Source of the DNA: Alphaproteobacteria bacterium
GTDB taxonomy: Bacteria > Pseudomonadota > Alphaproteobacteria > Puniceispirillales > Marisalimonadaceae
Direction: 5' to 3'
Length of the DNA: 64,000 bases
Assembly (NCBI GenBank): GCA_004213885.1
Contig: SGYL01000001.1
Span: forward strand, 1 to 64,000
The notes beneath the pieces are model-generated. The model was not told the DNA's origin. It searched no databases and saw only the letters and a list, made by a program, of their open reading frames with translations. Position 1 is the stretch's first letter. Every line of letters begins with the position of its first letter. The position numbers and the translations under genes were made by a program. Positions 18,063 to 25,967 of this stretch are shown here, piece after piece.

Positions 18063-18818
18063 ATGGAAAATAGCAAAACATCAAATTCTATTAACGAAGA
18101 GCTAAATGAGTTAAGTAGAAAATTTTTGAAAATTACAAATGTAAAGATCTTTTCTAATGCATATAATCTTAGGTTAAAAGAAGATGATATTATAGTAGGT
18201 TTTAATGGTGAATATTTTAACTCATCATATGAAGATCTTAAAAAAGTGCTTGATGCAGATGAAGAAGAAAAAATTCTTACAATTTTTAGACAAGGGGTAT
18301 GTTTTAATATTACTACAAAATCATCTTTAGGTATTTCATGTGAAGAAATAGATGAAACCCATATCAAAGAATTTTCTAATACTGACATCAAAAATCATTT
18401 TGAAAAAAATAAAATTTACAAACAGTTTGAGGTATATAAAAATTTTAGAAAAAATGGTTTTGTATTAGATCTTGAACTTTCGATATTAGCGAGTATAGCA
18501 CCTCCATTATGGATGTTATATCATAGATTATGGATAAATTTTTCTTACACAATAATCTTTTTAGTTATAATGTTTTTGGTTTCCCCGTGGTTATTTTGTA
18601 TATCCTGGGTATTAAAGTCTTGGTACTACGGATTAAATCAAATAAATGTATTAAGAAATTTTTATAATAATAAAGATTATAGATTATTTTTAATTCTAAC
18701 TTCTTTAAATGAAGAAGAAGCTCAAACAATATCTAGAAAATTAGATCCAAAAATTGATTTTGATTACTCTTATCTTGAGCCACCTGTTCGTGATGAAGAT
18801 AGTTTAAATACTTTATAA
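18063..18818 (+). CDS. PDZ-like plus membrane-domain protein (DUF2628-like tail)
   Basis: 251 residues. Residues about 35-90 look like half a PDZ fold: LKEDDIIVGFNGEYF, then YEDLKKVL and ILTIFRQGVCFNI. Residues about 145-215 hold hydrophobic helices with PPLWMLYHRLWINF and WYYGLNQINVLRN, resembling DUF2628 membrane proteins; I hold that assignment loosely. Last gene of the plus-strand flagellar run, 21 bp after the coiled-coil gene, convergent with the stator operon. Role unknown. Confidence 0.7.
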   Translation: MENSKTSNSINEELNELSRKFLKITNVKIFSNAYNLRLKEDDIIVGFNGEYFNSSYEDLKKVLDADEEEKILTIFRQGVCFNITTKSSLGISCEEIDETHIKEFSNTDIKNHFEKNKIYKQFEVYKNFRKNGFVLDLELSILASIAPPLWMLYHRLWINFSYTIIFLVIMFLVSPWLFCISWVLKSWYYGLNQINVLRNFYNNKDYRLFLILTSLNEEEAQTISRKLDPKIDFDYSYLEPPVRDEDSLNTL

Positions 18819-18857
18819 TTTTATCTAAATATTATGAATTTAAATTTAACTTATAGA

Positions 18858-19568
18858 TTAGTTATTTTGATTTTCTACTTCTTTAACTATTTCTTTTTGT
18901 TTTAAGTTTTCGTTTAATTTCAAGTATAAATTAACTTTTTTAATAAATATTTCATCATCTTTTTCAGTAGATTGAAAATAATTACCTAATATCTGCTTAC
19001 GTTTTAAAACACCAAGAAATTTTCCTTCACTTTCAACTTTTAAATGCGTATTATCAATTTTTTTTGTTGCTAAAGTAGCAATTTTAGCTTCAATAAATTC
19101 ATTTTGTACAGCTGCTCTAATTCTTAAGCCTGTATTAGTTTTAATTTTGGTTAATCTCATTACTAAACTATTTGTTCTTCTAATTAAGTCATCGCCTATT
19201 TCTTCCAATTGCATTCTAGAAGGAGGTGGTACTTTTACTGAAAGAAATTGTGAATTTTCTTCTTTTAATTTAGCAGGAAAGCCCGCTTCTTTTATTGTGG
19301 TTATTACTGTTTCTAAATTATCTCTACTATAAACCATCACTTCTAAATTAAGAGGATCATTAGGAGCTTCTATATTTGCGATATCAGCTAGCCTTCTTTT
19401 TCTTCCATCTATCATCACATATATACTATTAAACACTGCAATATTGGCATCTTCAGACTTTATTTCAGTAATTAAATCAGCGAAATCCTCGATAGCTTTA
19501 GAAAAGTTAGATATTGCTTCTGTAGAATAACTTTCTAAATTTTCAGGAGTTAAACTTTGTTCTGCCAT
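18858..19568 (-). CDS. Degenerate ribosome recycling factor-like protein in stator operon
   Basis: 236 residues. Residues about 20-190 follow the RRF plan: helix, beta domain (IYVMIDGRKRRLADIANIE, then LNLEVMVYSRDN), KVPPPSRMQLEEIGDDLIRR (about 112-131; RRF has VPLPPLTEERRKDL at this point), and a long helix. The arginine-rich RNVRRDA site that RRF uses on the ribosome reads RLTKIKT here. An extra tail of about 45 residues follows. It lies 15 bp after motB, so it is probably co-expressed with the motor. Normal frr is expected elsewhere. Fold call by eye; the function is inferred to be non-ribosomal. Confidence 0.65.
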   Translation of the reverse strand: MAEQSLTPENLESYSTEAISNFSKAIEDFADLITEIKSEDANIAVFNSIYVMIDGRKRRLADIANIEAPNDPLNLEVMVYSRDNLETVITTIKEAGFPAKLKEENSQFLSVKVPPPSRMQLEEIGDDLIRRTNSLVMRLTKIKTNTGLRIRAAVQNEFIEAKIATLATKKIDNTHLKVESEGKFLGVLKRKQILGNYFQSTEKDDEIFIKKVNLYLKLNENLKQKEIVKEVENQNN

Positions 19569-19583
19569 ATAATAATATTGAAA

Positions 19584-20762
19584 TTAATATTTAATTTCTA
19601 TTTCAATCCTTCTATTTTTTGATCTACCCGCTGCATCATTATTTGAAGCCAATGGTTTTGACTCACCATAGCTTATTGCCATGAGGCGATCTAAAGGTAT
19701 ATCTCCAGATTTTGATATCGATTGGACTACACTTGATGCTCTTGCAGCAGCTAAATCCCAATTATCTCTATATTGTCCACCAAATATTAAAGGGACATTG
19801 TCAGTATGACCTGATACGTTAATTTGTCCTGATCCTTTTTCACTAACTTTAGCAATTTTTCCCATTATTTTTTTTGCATTTTCTGTTAGTTCTGCAGATC
19901 CAGATCTAAATGCTCCAGCTGAACCAACGGTGATAATAACTCTGTCTTTTTCTCTTTTTACATCAGTTAAACCCTGTCCAATTTCTTGTTTTAAAGCTAC
20001 TTTGAATTCATCTTCGGCACTTTTTGCTTTAATTTTAGTTTCTTCAGTTTTTCTTTTTTCTTCTTTTTCTTCTTTATTAATTTTTTCTATTTTATCTATT
20101 AATGCTTTGTTATTTTCACTAGCCATTGCTATAGCTTTGATCTCATTGTTTATCCCGCCAATTAATACATCTGTGTCATAATTTCCAGATTTATTCCTAG
20201 CATCTTCTATCGCTGTAATAGTTTTTGAGACAACATCTTTTATATCTTTACTCTTTTCATTATTTATTTTGACAACTACTTTATCGTTAATGACTTCTGT
20301 AGAAACACTTTTATCTAAATCAATTGATTTAAGAGCCTCTTCTAGCTTTTTTGCTTTTTCAATACTTTCTGAACTGGATTTTGAACTCTCTCTTTTATCC
20401 TCTTCAGACTTAAGGTCTAAATTTTTTTGTTCTGTATTTGTAGATTGTTGTGTCATATTTTTTGTTACTGAAGGATCAGGAGAGGGGCTAAAATTTAAAG
20501 CCAATACTGTTGTTCCTCTAGGTTGCTCTACGACGGGGACCACCCTTTGAATACCAAAAGCGTTTTTTAAGCTACCACTAATTTGTTTAAATTTTGGTAC
20601 ATTAAATTCAGCAAATGAAAGAATAAGAACAAAAAATGCCATCAATAATGTTGCCATATCAGCAAAAGTAGCCATCCATGCAGGAGCACCTGGTGGAGGG
20701 CATTTAGGACATTCTTCTTCTTCTTGCTCTTCTACATTAGGGTTTTCTTGTGCTTCAGCCAT
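19584..20762 (-). CDS. motB: Stator protein MotB/PomB
   Basis: 392 residues. Cytoplasmic start with the PomB-like CPKCPPPGAPAWM; the single membrane helix carries the ion-binding Asp at residue 35 (ATFADMATLLMAFFVLILSF). A plug/linker of about 170 charged, coiled residues is followed by an OmpA-like peptidoglycan-binding domain (about 265-392: INVSGHTDNVP, DLAAARASSVV, SKNRRIEIEI). The CPPPG motif suggests Na+ coupling. 12 bp after motA. Confidence 0.95.
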   Translation of the reverse strand: MAEAQENPNVEEQEEEECPKCPPPGAPAWMATFADMATLLMAFFVLILSFAEFNVPKFKQISGSLKNAFGIQRVVPVVEQPRGTTVLALNFSPSPDPSVTKNMTQQSTNTEQKNLDLKSEEDKRESSKSSSESIEKAKKLEEALKSIDLDKSVSTEVINDKVVVKINNEKSKDIKDVVSKTITAIEDARNKSGNYDTDVLIGGINNEIKAIAMASENNKALIDKIEKINKEEKEEKRKTEETKIKAKSAEDEFKVALKQEIGQGLTDVKREKDRVIITVGSAGAFRSGSAELTENAKKIMGKIAKVSEKGSGQINVSGHTDNVPLIFGGQYRDNWDLAAARASSVVQSISKSGDIPLDRLMAISYGESKPLASNNDAAGRSKNRRIEIEIKY

Positions 20763-20774
20763 GTAAATACCTTT

Positions 20775-21539
20775 TTAAGCAGCTTCCTCTATTTTAGCTT
20801 GTAGTTTAGGGGGTAAATTAGCTATGAGTTGATCAGTAATGTTTCTAGGACTTTCACCTCTTGAAATATATTTTAATCCCATAACAACCATTTCTCTATA
20901 TAATGCTTCATGTGCAGAGTAATTCTCTAATTTTGTGACGATAGGCATAAAAATACAATTAGCAATCATCGCACCATAAAGTGTTGTTAAAAGTGCAACA
21001 GCCATTGCAGGTCCAATTGCTTTAGGATCAGCCATGTTTCCTAACATTGCAACTAAACCAATTAGAGTTCCAATCATACCCATTGCTGGAGCCAAGTCTA
21101 CCCATGCTTGGAAAACACTTTTCATATTATCATGGCGTCTAATCATACCTTTAACTTCTCTATTTAATTGTTCTGTTAATTTTGTTTCATCAGCTCCATC
21201 AACTAGCATTTGAAGTCCTTTTTCAAAAAATTTATCTGGCACCTCTTGGCCTTCTAGAGCCATCATTCCGTCTTTTCTTGCTATTCCTGCTAATTCTGTA
21301 ATCCTTGTTATCAATTCATCATGTTTTTTTGCACCTGGTAGAAAGACTTTTGCCAAAGTTCCAAATGATGCCAGGAAATCTGGTAATGTAGATCTATACA
21401 TAACCGCAAAAAATGTTCCACCGATTACAATTAACATTGAAGGGGTATCTATAAATGGACCAATTCCTCCTGATGAAACCATTGCACCAGCTATCATTCC
21501 TAGTGTTCCAACTAAACCAATTAAAGATGCTATATCCAT
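20775..21539 (-). CDS. motA: Stator protein MotA/PomA
   Basis: 254 residues, four membrane helices. Begins MDIASLIGLVGTLGMIAGAM, as PomA does, and includes the cytoplasmic torque loop and GMIGTLIGLVAMLGNM / GAMIANCIFMPI helices 3 and 4. Forms the stator with the downstream motB; together Na+-type by sequence. Transcribed from a sigma-54 promoter at 21588-21604. Confidence 0.96.
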   Translation of the reverse strand: MDIASLIGLVGTLGMIAGAMVSSGGIGPFIDTPSMLIVIGGTFFAVMYRSTLPDFLASFGTLAKVFLPGAKKHDELITRITELAGIARKDGMMALEGQEVPDKFFEKGLQMLVDGADETKLTEQLNREVKGMIRRHDNMKSVFQAWVDLAPAMGMIGTLIGLVAMLGNMADPKAIGPAMAVALLTTLYGAMIANCIFMPIVTKLENYSAHEALYREMVVMGLKYISRGESPRNITDQLIANLPPKLQAKIEEAA

Positions 21540-21574
21540 TTTTTATTCCTCATTAAATATAAAAAACATGATTT

Positions 21575-21592
21575 TAGGCATAAATTCTGCAA
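21575..21592 (+). promoter_or_regulatory. Sigma-54-like promoter toward the DUF1566 gene
   Basis: TAGGCA...CTGCAA with GG (21577-21578) and GC (21589-21590) exactly 10 bases apart; the base before GG is A rather than the usual T. Its GC is the same GC used by the minus-strand motA promoter, so the two overlap head to head. About 50 bp to the downstream ATG. Confidence 0.55.
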
Positions 21593-21604
21593 GAATAAGA
21601 CCAA
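21588..21604 (-). promoter_or_regulatory. Sigma-54 (-24/-12) promoter of motA-motB-RRF-like
   Basis: On the minus strand TTGGTC...TTGCA, with GG (21602-21601) and GC (21590-21589) exactly 10 bases apart, about 50 bp before motA. Shares its -12 GC with an opposed promoter at 21575-21592. Confidence 0.75.
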
Positions 21605-21640
21605 AATCAAAAAGATTAAAAAAAACATTAAGGTTATTAT

Positions 21641-22135
21641 ATGTGTAGAATGCTTTCTAGTAAATTTATAAAACTTATTATAGGAATATTTTTTTTATTT
21701 TTAACCCCTAAACTTGTTATAGCATCTGAATATATACCAAGAGGGTACTTTGTTATTGATTTGAAAAATAAAATCGAATGGATGACGTGTCCGGTAGGCA
21801 TGGTTTGGAATAAAAACACTTGTAATGGAATAGCTAAAAAATATGAACTGAAATTTTTGCCAGATATTATTAATATAGCTAACAAACAATTGGAAGGTAG
21901 TTGGAGATTACCTACAAGAAAAGAATTAGAAAGTTTAATATGCGTTAAATGTGAAAAAGTTAAAATTAATTTAAAAATATTTCCAAAAACACCTCCAGAA
22001 CCTTTTTGGACAAAAGATAAAAACTACTGGCAACCAAAATTTAATTGGATAGTTAATTTCTTAAACGGAAATACATTTGGTCGTTATCCAGGATACAAAC
22101 CTAATTACATACGGTTGGTGAGAGATAGAAATTAA
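21641..22135 (+). CDS. Secreted DUF1566 (Lcl C-terminal-like) protein
   Basis: 164 residues with a signal peptide (about 1-28, ending KLVIA). The mature part has the DUF1566 hallmarks: WRLPTRKELESLI in the middle and an end of the form NWIVNFLNGNTFGRYP...YIRLVRDR. Four mature cysteines in pairs (TCPVGMVWNKNTC and ICVKC) suggest disulfides. These C-type-lectin-like domains occur in surface adhesin or assembly proteins. A second ATG at 21650 could be the start. Divergent from motA, with overlapping sigma-54 promoters. Confidence 0.75.
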   Translation: MCRMLSSKFIKLIIGIFFLFLTPKLVIASEYIPRGYFVIDLKNKIEWMTCPVGMVWNKNTCNGIAKKYELKFLPDIINIANKQLEGSWRLPTRKELESLICVKCEKVKINLKIFPKTPPEPFWTKDKNYWQPKFNWIVNFLNGNTFGRYPGYKPNYIRLVRDRN

Positions 22136-22344
22136 TTTTTTTTATCTTTGAAATACTCAAAAATTTTGTAAATCGTTATTAAAATACCTGAAACTAAAAT
22201 AACATAAGCTGCATTTTCTGGAGTTATGAATTTAAGATAATGTAATTTGTCTTTTTGAATTAAAGCTAACAATATAAGCAAAAAAACTGATAATAAGAAT
22301 ATTCTTATTATTTTACATATTTTGCATGATGTCGAAAAAAACAT
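22132..22344 (-). CDS. Small two-helix membrane protein
   Basis: 70 residues, unrecognised. A CKIC pair near the N-terminus, then two hydrophobic helices (about 12-29 and 42-60) and a lysine-rich end. Its stop overlaps the convergent DUF1566 gene by 4 bp. Composition is plausible for a real membrane protein, but nothing beyond that supports it. Confidence 0.45.
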   Translation of the reverse strand: MFFSTSCKICKIIRIFLLSVFLLILLALIQKDKLHYLKFITPENAAYVILVSGILITIYKIFEYFKDKKN

Positions 22345-22545
22345 TAAAATTTGCTTGTCAACTTAATGACTCTTCTAAAATTAAATAAAGACCAATAATC
22401 AAACATTAATATCATATTATATTAAATTTAACAGCTGATATAGTTTTTAATTGTCAAATTTCTGTCTTTAAAAACATGTCAAATTAAAGTTTTGATTTTT
22501 TAAACAAATTTTTCTTTGATGAACAAAATACATAGGAGATTTGTA
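22345..22545. other. Spacer upstream of rpoN
   Basis: About 200 bp of AT-rich DNA. The only structure I see is the direct repeat GTCAAATT at about 22453 and 22489, possibly a regulator site, and a GGAG ribosome site just before the rpoN ATG. No convincing -35/-10 pair and no ORF. Confidence 0.3.
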
Positions 22546-24024
22546 ATGAAAATTAATCAACAGTTAAAAATAAAGCAAAATCAGTCTATTGTAATGACTC
22601 CACAATTACAACAAGCAATTAAGCTTTTACAACTTACAAATATTGAATTAGCCGAATATGTAGAAAATGCTAAATTAGAAAATCCATTTATAAAAGAAGA
22701 TCTTAATATTAAAAAGATAGAAATAAATGAACAAAAAACTTCTGACGTATTAGAAAATACTAAACAAAATGAGGATCCATTAAAGATTAATAGTGATTTA
22801 GAAATGAATAATTCTTTTGATACGCATATTTCAGAGAGATCTTTTGAAAAAGATAATACAACAATTAAAAATAATTTTGAAAACAAAAATACCTTTTTAT
22901 CTGAAGTAATTGAAAATACTGTATCAAATAAAATTTCTTTAAAAGAATATCTGACTAATCAAATAACGCTCTCCTTTGAAAAAAAAGATCAATCTGTTGC
23001 AATTTCTCTAATTGATTACTTGCATCCAAGTGGTTGGTTAATCCATCCAGTTGAGGATATTGCTGAGGAATTAAACAAACCTGTGAATTACATTGAAGAA
23101 ATAATACAACATTTACAATCCCTCGAGCCAATTGGGATATTTGCAAAAAATTTATCAGAATGTCTCAAGATACAACTCAAAGAAAAAGGTGTTTTAAATG
23201 AAACATATCAAGTTTTGATAGATAACTTAACGTTAATAACAAAGGGTAAAATTAAAACTCTTACAAAATTATGTAAAATAGAAAATGACAAAATTATTCA
23301 AATGATCAACATAATCAAAACATTAAATCCTAAGCCAGCAGAAAATTTTATTGATGAACCATTAAGTATCTCTGAGCCGGATATTATCGTATCAAAAACT
23401 AATAAAGGTTGGAAAATTGATTTAAATAGATCAACTCTTCCAACAATAGATTTAGATGAAGATTATATAAGTGAGATATCTAATTTAAATCTTGGGGGAG
23501 ATGATAATGAGTTTACAGCAAATAAAATTGGGGAAGCGAAATGGCTTCAAAAAGCTGTTGATCAAAGGAATAAAACTATATTAAAAGTTGCTTCAGTAAT
23601 TTTACAAAAACAAATTAGTTTTTTTAAGCATGGATTAAGTCACATGAAGCCTCTAATTTTAAAAGATGTTGCGGATGCTATAGGTATGCATGAAAGTACA
23701 GTTTCAAGGGTAACAAATAGTAAATTGATTTTAACTGATTGGGGATTATTATCTCTTAAAGAATTTTTTTCTGCAGCTATTCCAAGTTCTGAAGAAAGTG
23801 ATAAGCATGCAGCTTCAGCCGTAAGGGAAGCGTTAAAGAAGTTAATTTCTACAGAAGTTTCAAGCAAACCTCTCAGCGATGAAAAGATTGCAGATGTTTT
23901 ATCTAATCAGGGGATAGACGTAGCTAGGAGAACTGTAGCTAAATATAGAGACATGTTGAGTATTCCTTCAAGCGCAGAAAGAAAAAGACGATCGAAATTG
24001 AACAAATTATTATCTACTGGTTGA
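22546..24024 (+). CDS. rpoN: RNA polymerase sigma-54 factor
   Basis: 492 residues from the ATG at 22546, chosen because GGAG precedes it and the conserved Gln-rich region I begins there (MKINQQLKIKQNQSIVMTPQ); an upstream in-frame start at 22516 adds 10 unconserved residues. Region I, an acidic region II, the core-binding domain, the HTH (MHESTVSRVTNSK) and the RpoN box ARRTVAKYRDML (about 459-470) are all present. Supplies the sigma factor for the -24/-12 promoters in this window. Confidence 0.97.
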   Translation: MKINQQLKIKQNQSIVMTPQLQQAIKLLQLTNIELAEYVENAKLENPFIKEDLNIKKIEINEQKTSDVLENTKQNEDPLKINSDLEMNNSFDTHISERSFEKDNTTIKNNFENKNTFLSEVIENTVSNKISLKEYLTNQITLSFEKKDQSVAISLIDYLHPSGWLIHPVEDIAEELNKPVNYIEEIIQHLQSLEPIGIFAKNLSECLKIQLKEKGVLNETYQVLIDNLTLITKGKIKTLTKLCKIENDKIIQMINIIKTLNPKPAENFIDEPLSISEPDIIVSKTNKGWKIDLNRSTLPTIDLDEDYISEISNLNLGGDDNEFTANKIGEAKWLQKAVDQRNKTILKVASVILQKQISFFKHGLSHMKPLILKDVADAIGMHESTVSRVTNSKLILTDWGLLSLKEFFSAAIPSSEESDKHAASAVREALKKLISTEVSSKPLSDEKIADVLSNQGIDVARRTVAKYRDMLSIPSSAERKRRSKLNKLLSTG

Positions 24025-24162
24025 AACTAAATTAGCTAAAACTTTTAATGGGATAATTTTCTTTTGATAAACTTTGTTATTTTTATTAAATATTTTTAAG
24101 TTAATTTTGAGATCGGCAAGATCATTATTTTTTAAATCATCATTTCTTTTATGCAACTTCAT
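24010..24162 (-). CDS. Possible 50-residue protein after the M23 peptidase gene
   Basis: An ORF of 50 codons running from ATG 24162 to TAA 24010. GGGG lies 7 bases before the ATG. The product is basic (K/N-rich first half, IIPLKVLANLV near the end), no known family. It starts 44 bp downstream of the M23 stop on the same strand and overlaps the 3' end of rpoN by 15 bp. Could be a real small gene or chance. Confidence 0.35.
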   Translation of the reverse strand: MKLHKRNDDLKNNDLADLKINLKIFNKNNKVYQKKIIPLKVLANLVSTSR

Positions 24163-24206
24163 TATAATACCCCTTTATTCTAGAGAGTTGCATTTTATAT
24201 GCCAAA

Positions 24207-25556
24207 TTAATTTGTATCTGCAATTGATTTTAGACTATTTCTACTTAATAATTTCCTGCCAATTGAAAAGTAAATAGCAGGATCTTTTGACTTCCCATTA
24301 ACGGATATTTCATAATGTAAATGAGCACCATCTACTCTGCCAGTTCTTCCCATTTTACCAATAACTTGACCTTCAGAAACAATTTGACCTTTCTTGACTA
24401 GTATTTTAGCAAGGTGTCCATAAGTAGTTTTAATTCCGTAGTTATGTCGAATTCTAATAACTTTGCCAAATGAGCCATGGTACCCAGCAAAAGTTACAAC
24501 CCCATCCGCTGATACCTTTATATTTTCCTGCCATGTACCAGCTAAATCAATACCATGATGGAAACGCCATTTTTTTGTCACTGGATGTTTTCTTTTTCCA
24601 TACTTACTAGTTACATAATAATGTTCCATAGGTGGTTTTAAAGGTATAAATTCTAATGCATTTTTATAAATAGCTAGTAAATCTAATCGTTCTCTGAAAG
24701 CTATTAAAAATTTTTCAGCGTCTTCTTGATAATCTAGTTCTTTATTGATTAAGTTTCTAACTTTTTGAACTCTATTGTCTTTTAATTCTAAATCAAGTTT
24801 ATCAAATACTTGTTCTAAATTAGATAATTCATTATCTAAAGATGAAATGAATCTGAAGTTGGATGCTCTTTCATCAAGTTTGGGAGGCGATATATAAAAA
24901 GCATTATCATTGTCTACATCTTTTAAATTCATGTTATTATTTGGTTCATTTTTCTTAAATACTTTGGTATCAGAGTTATTTAAATTTGGAAAAATTTTTG
25001 AATTAGAGGCAAGTTTTGTATTTTGTTCCTCGATTATATTTGATTTATCTAATTTATCTGTATAAATTTTTTCTTTAATTAAATATTCTGAGTTTTTAAC
25101 TAATTTGGTATTAAAATTAATTTCATTTGTTTGTTCAGGTAAGCTAATATTGGTTTCAAGACCAATTTTATTATCATTAGATTTTGTCTCATCTATATTT
25201 ATTTCATTTAAAACAGACTTTGATTCTACTTCGTTTGATTTATCCTCTTTAATATTTGTTGGCAAGTTAGCTGATGCTTCGGTAATGATATCTTTTTGTG
25301 CAACGTCAATAGCCGATGAGATGCCAACAACCGAATAGTAAACAATGCTTGATACTCCAACCACAATAGTTAAAGCTAGAGAAACGTAGTGAGAAAGTTT
25401 AAAGTGTATTTCTATAGGGCCACGTCTAGTAAAGATCAAAAATCTTCGTTCTGATAATAGTCCAACCTTTGGCTTTGTGAAAAGATCTCCAAATCTAATA
25501 CCCTTTTTAACAGATGGAAATTTTTTAGACAGTTTTTTTATTGTTGAATTATTCAG
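24207..25556 (-). CDS. M23 (LytM-like) membrane-anchored peptidase
   Basis: Murein endopeptidase-type protein: cytoplasmic lead, a membrane helix (SHYVSLALTIVVGVSSIVYYS), a long charged coiled region, then the peptidase domain with the zinc ligands HHGIDLA and HLHYE. No ATG or GTG begins the frame. TTG 25439 is the first usual start, but the sequence before it (LLSERRF...) matches the juxtamembrane lead of alphaproteobacterial M23 proteins, so the real start lies upstream. I placed it at CTG 25556, preceded by GGAG and just after the upstream stop; ATT 25499 is another option. Divergent from three bactofilins. Confidence 0.85.
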   Translation of the reverse strand: MNNSTIKKLSKKFPSVKKGIRFGDLFTKPKVGLLSERRFLIFTRRGPIEIHFKLSHYVSLALTIVVGVSSIVYYSVVGISSAIDVAQKDIITEASANLPTNIKEDKSNEVESKSVLNEINIDETKSNDNKIGLETNISLPEQTNEINFNTKLVKNSEYLIKEKIYTDKLDKSNIIEEQNTKLASNSKIFPNLNNSDTKVFKKNEPNNNMNLKDVDNDNAFYISPPKLDERASNFRFISSLDNELSNLEQVFDKLDLELKDNRVQKVRNLINKELDYQEDAEKFLIAFRERLDLLAIYKNALEFIPLKPPMEHYYVTSKYGKRKHPVTKKWRFHHGIDLAGTWQENIKVSADGVVTFAGYHGSFGKVIRIRHNYGIKTTYGHLAKILVKKGQIVSEGQVIGKMGRTGRVDGAHLHYEISVNGKSKDPAIYFSIGRKLLSRNSLKSIADTN

Positions 25557-25559
25557 TTT

Positions 25560-25922
25560 TTACTCCAATACATTCAATAGTAGCATAAATATACCTATAT
25601 TTGAAAACACCTGTAATAGCATTAGAAATACTAAAACTTTAGAAGAAATTGGGTTTTTAACTGATAATTGAACCGAAGGAAATTCTTTACTATTTTGAGT
25701 TAAAGTTTTTGATTTTGATAAGTCATTGTTATAACTAGATTTAATTTCTTCTTTTTGTTGATTGTTGAATTCATTTTCTAATTTAGTAATTCTTTTTTTT
25801 TCTTCATAATTAACATTTTTTTCAAGATTGGGTTCATCATGAATATCACTTTTATTATCATCTTCAAATTTGATTCGCATCTTTTCTATTCTTTCGCGAA
25901 TATCAATTACTTGTTCTGCCAT
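25560..25922 (-). CDS. Coiled-coil protein with C-terminal membrane anchor
   Basis: 120 residues, no known family. An N-terminal amphipathic helix (DIRERIEKMRIKFEDD), a charged coil, and one C-terminal hydrophobic helix (about 93-117) as a tail anchor. AGGA ribosome site before the ATG. It is in the same reading frame as the M23 gene and separated from its open frame only by one TAA. Probably works with the peptidase; transcribed from a sigma-54-like promoter opposed to that of the bactofilins. Confidence 0.7.
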   Translation of the reverse strand: MAEQVIDIRERIEKMRIKFEDDNKSDIHDEPNLEKNVNYEEKKRITKLENEFNNQQKEEIKSSYNNDLSKSKTLTQNSKEFPSVQLSVKNPISSKVLVFLMLLQVFSNIGIFMLLLNVLE

Positions 25923-25949
25923 ATTAATAATCCTATATATTATTGATAC

Positions 25950-25967
25950 TTGGCTTGTTTATTGCAC
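25950..25967 (+). promoter_or_regulatory. Sigma-54 (-24/-12) promoter of the bactofilin operon
   Basis: TTGGCT...TTGCAC with GG (25952-25953) and GC (25964-25965) exactly 10 bases apart, about 105 bp before the first bactofilin. The leader between is very AT-rich. Confidence 0.75.

Noticed and set aside
18050-18391. Minus-strand ORF of 113 codons over the PDZ-like gene
   Set aside because: Serine- and phenylalanine-rich shadow of the plus-strand gene, which has coupled position and plausible domains.
22132-22544. TTGACA near 22360 on the minus strand as a promoter of the 70-residue gene
   Set aside because: No -10 at an acceptable distance upstream of its ATG; a start from it would fall inside the gene.
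24074-24277. Plus-strand ORF of 67 codons after rpoN
   Set aside because: Runs into the M23 gene antisense and is a hydrophobic AT-rich shadow; the opposite-strand 50-codon ORF has a better ribosome site.
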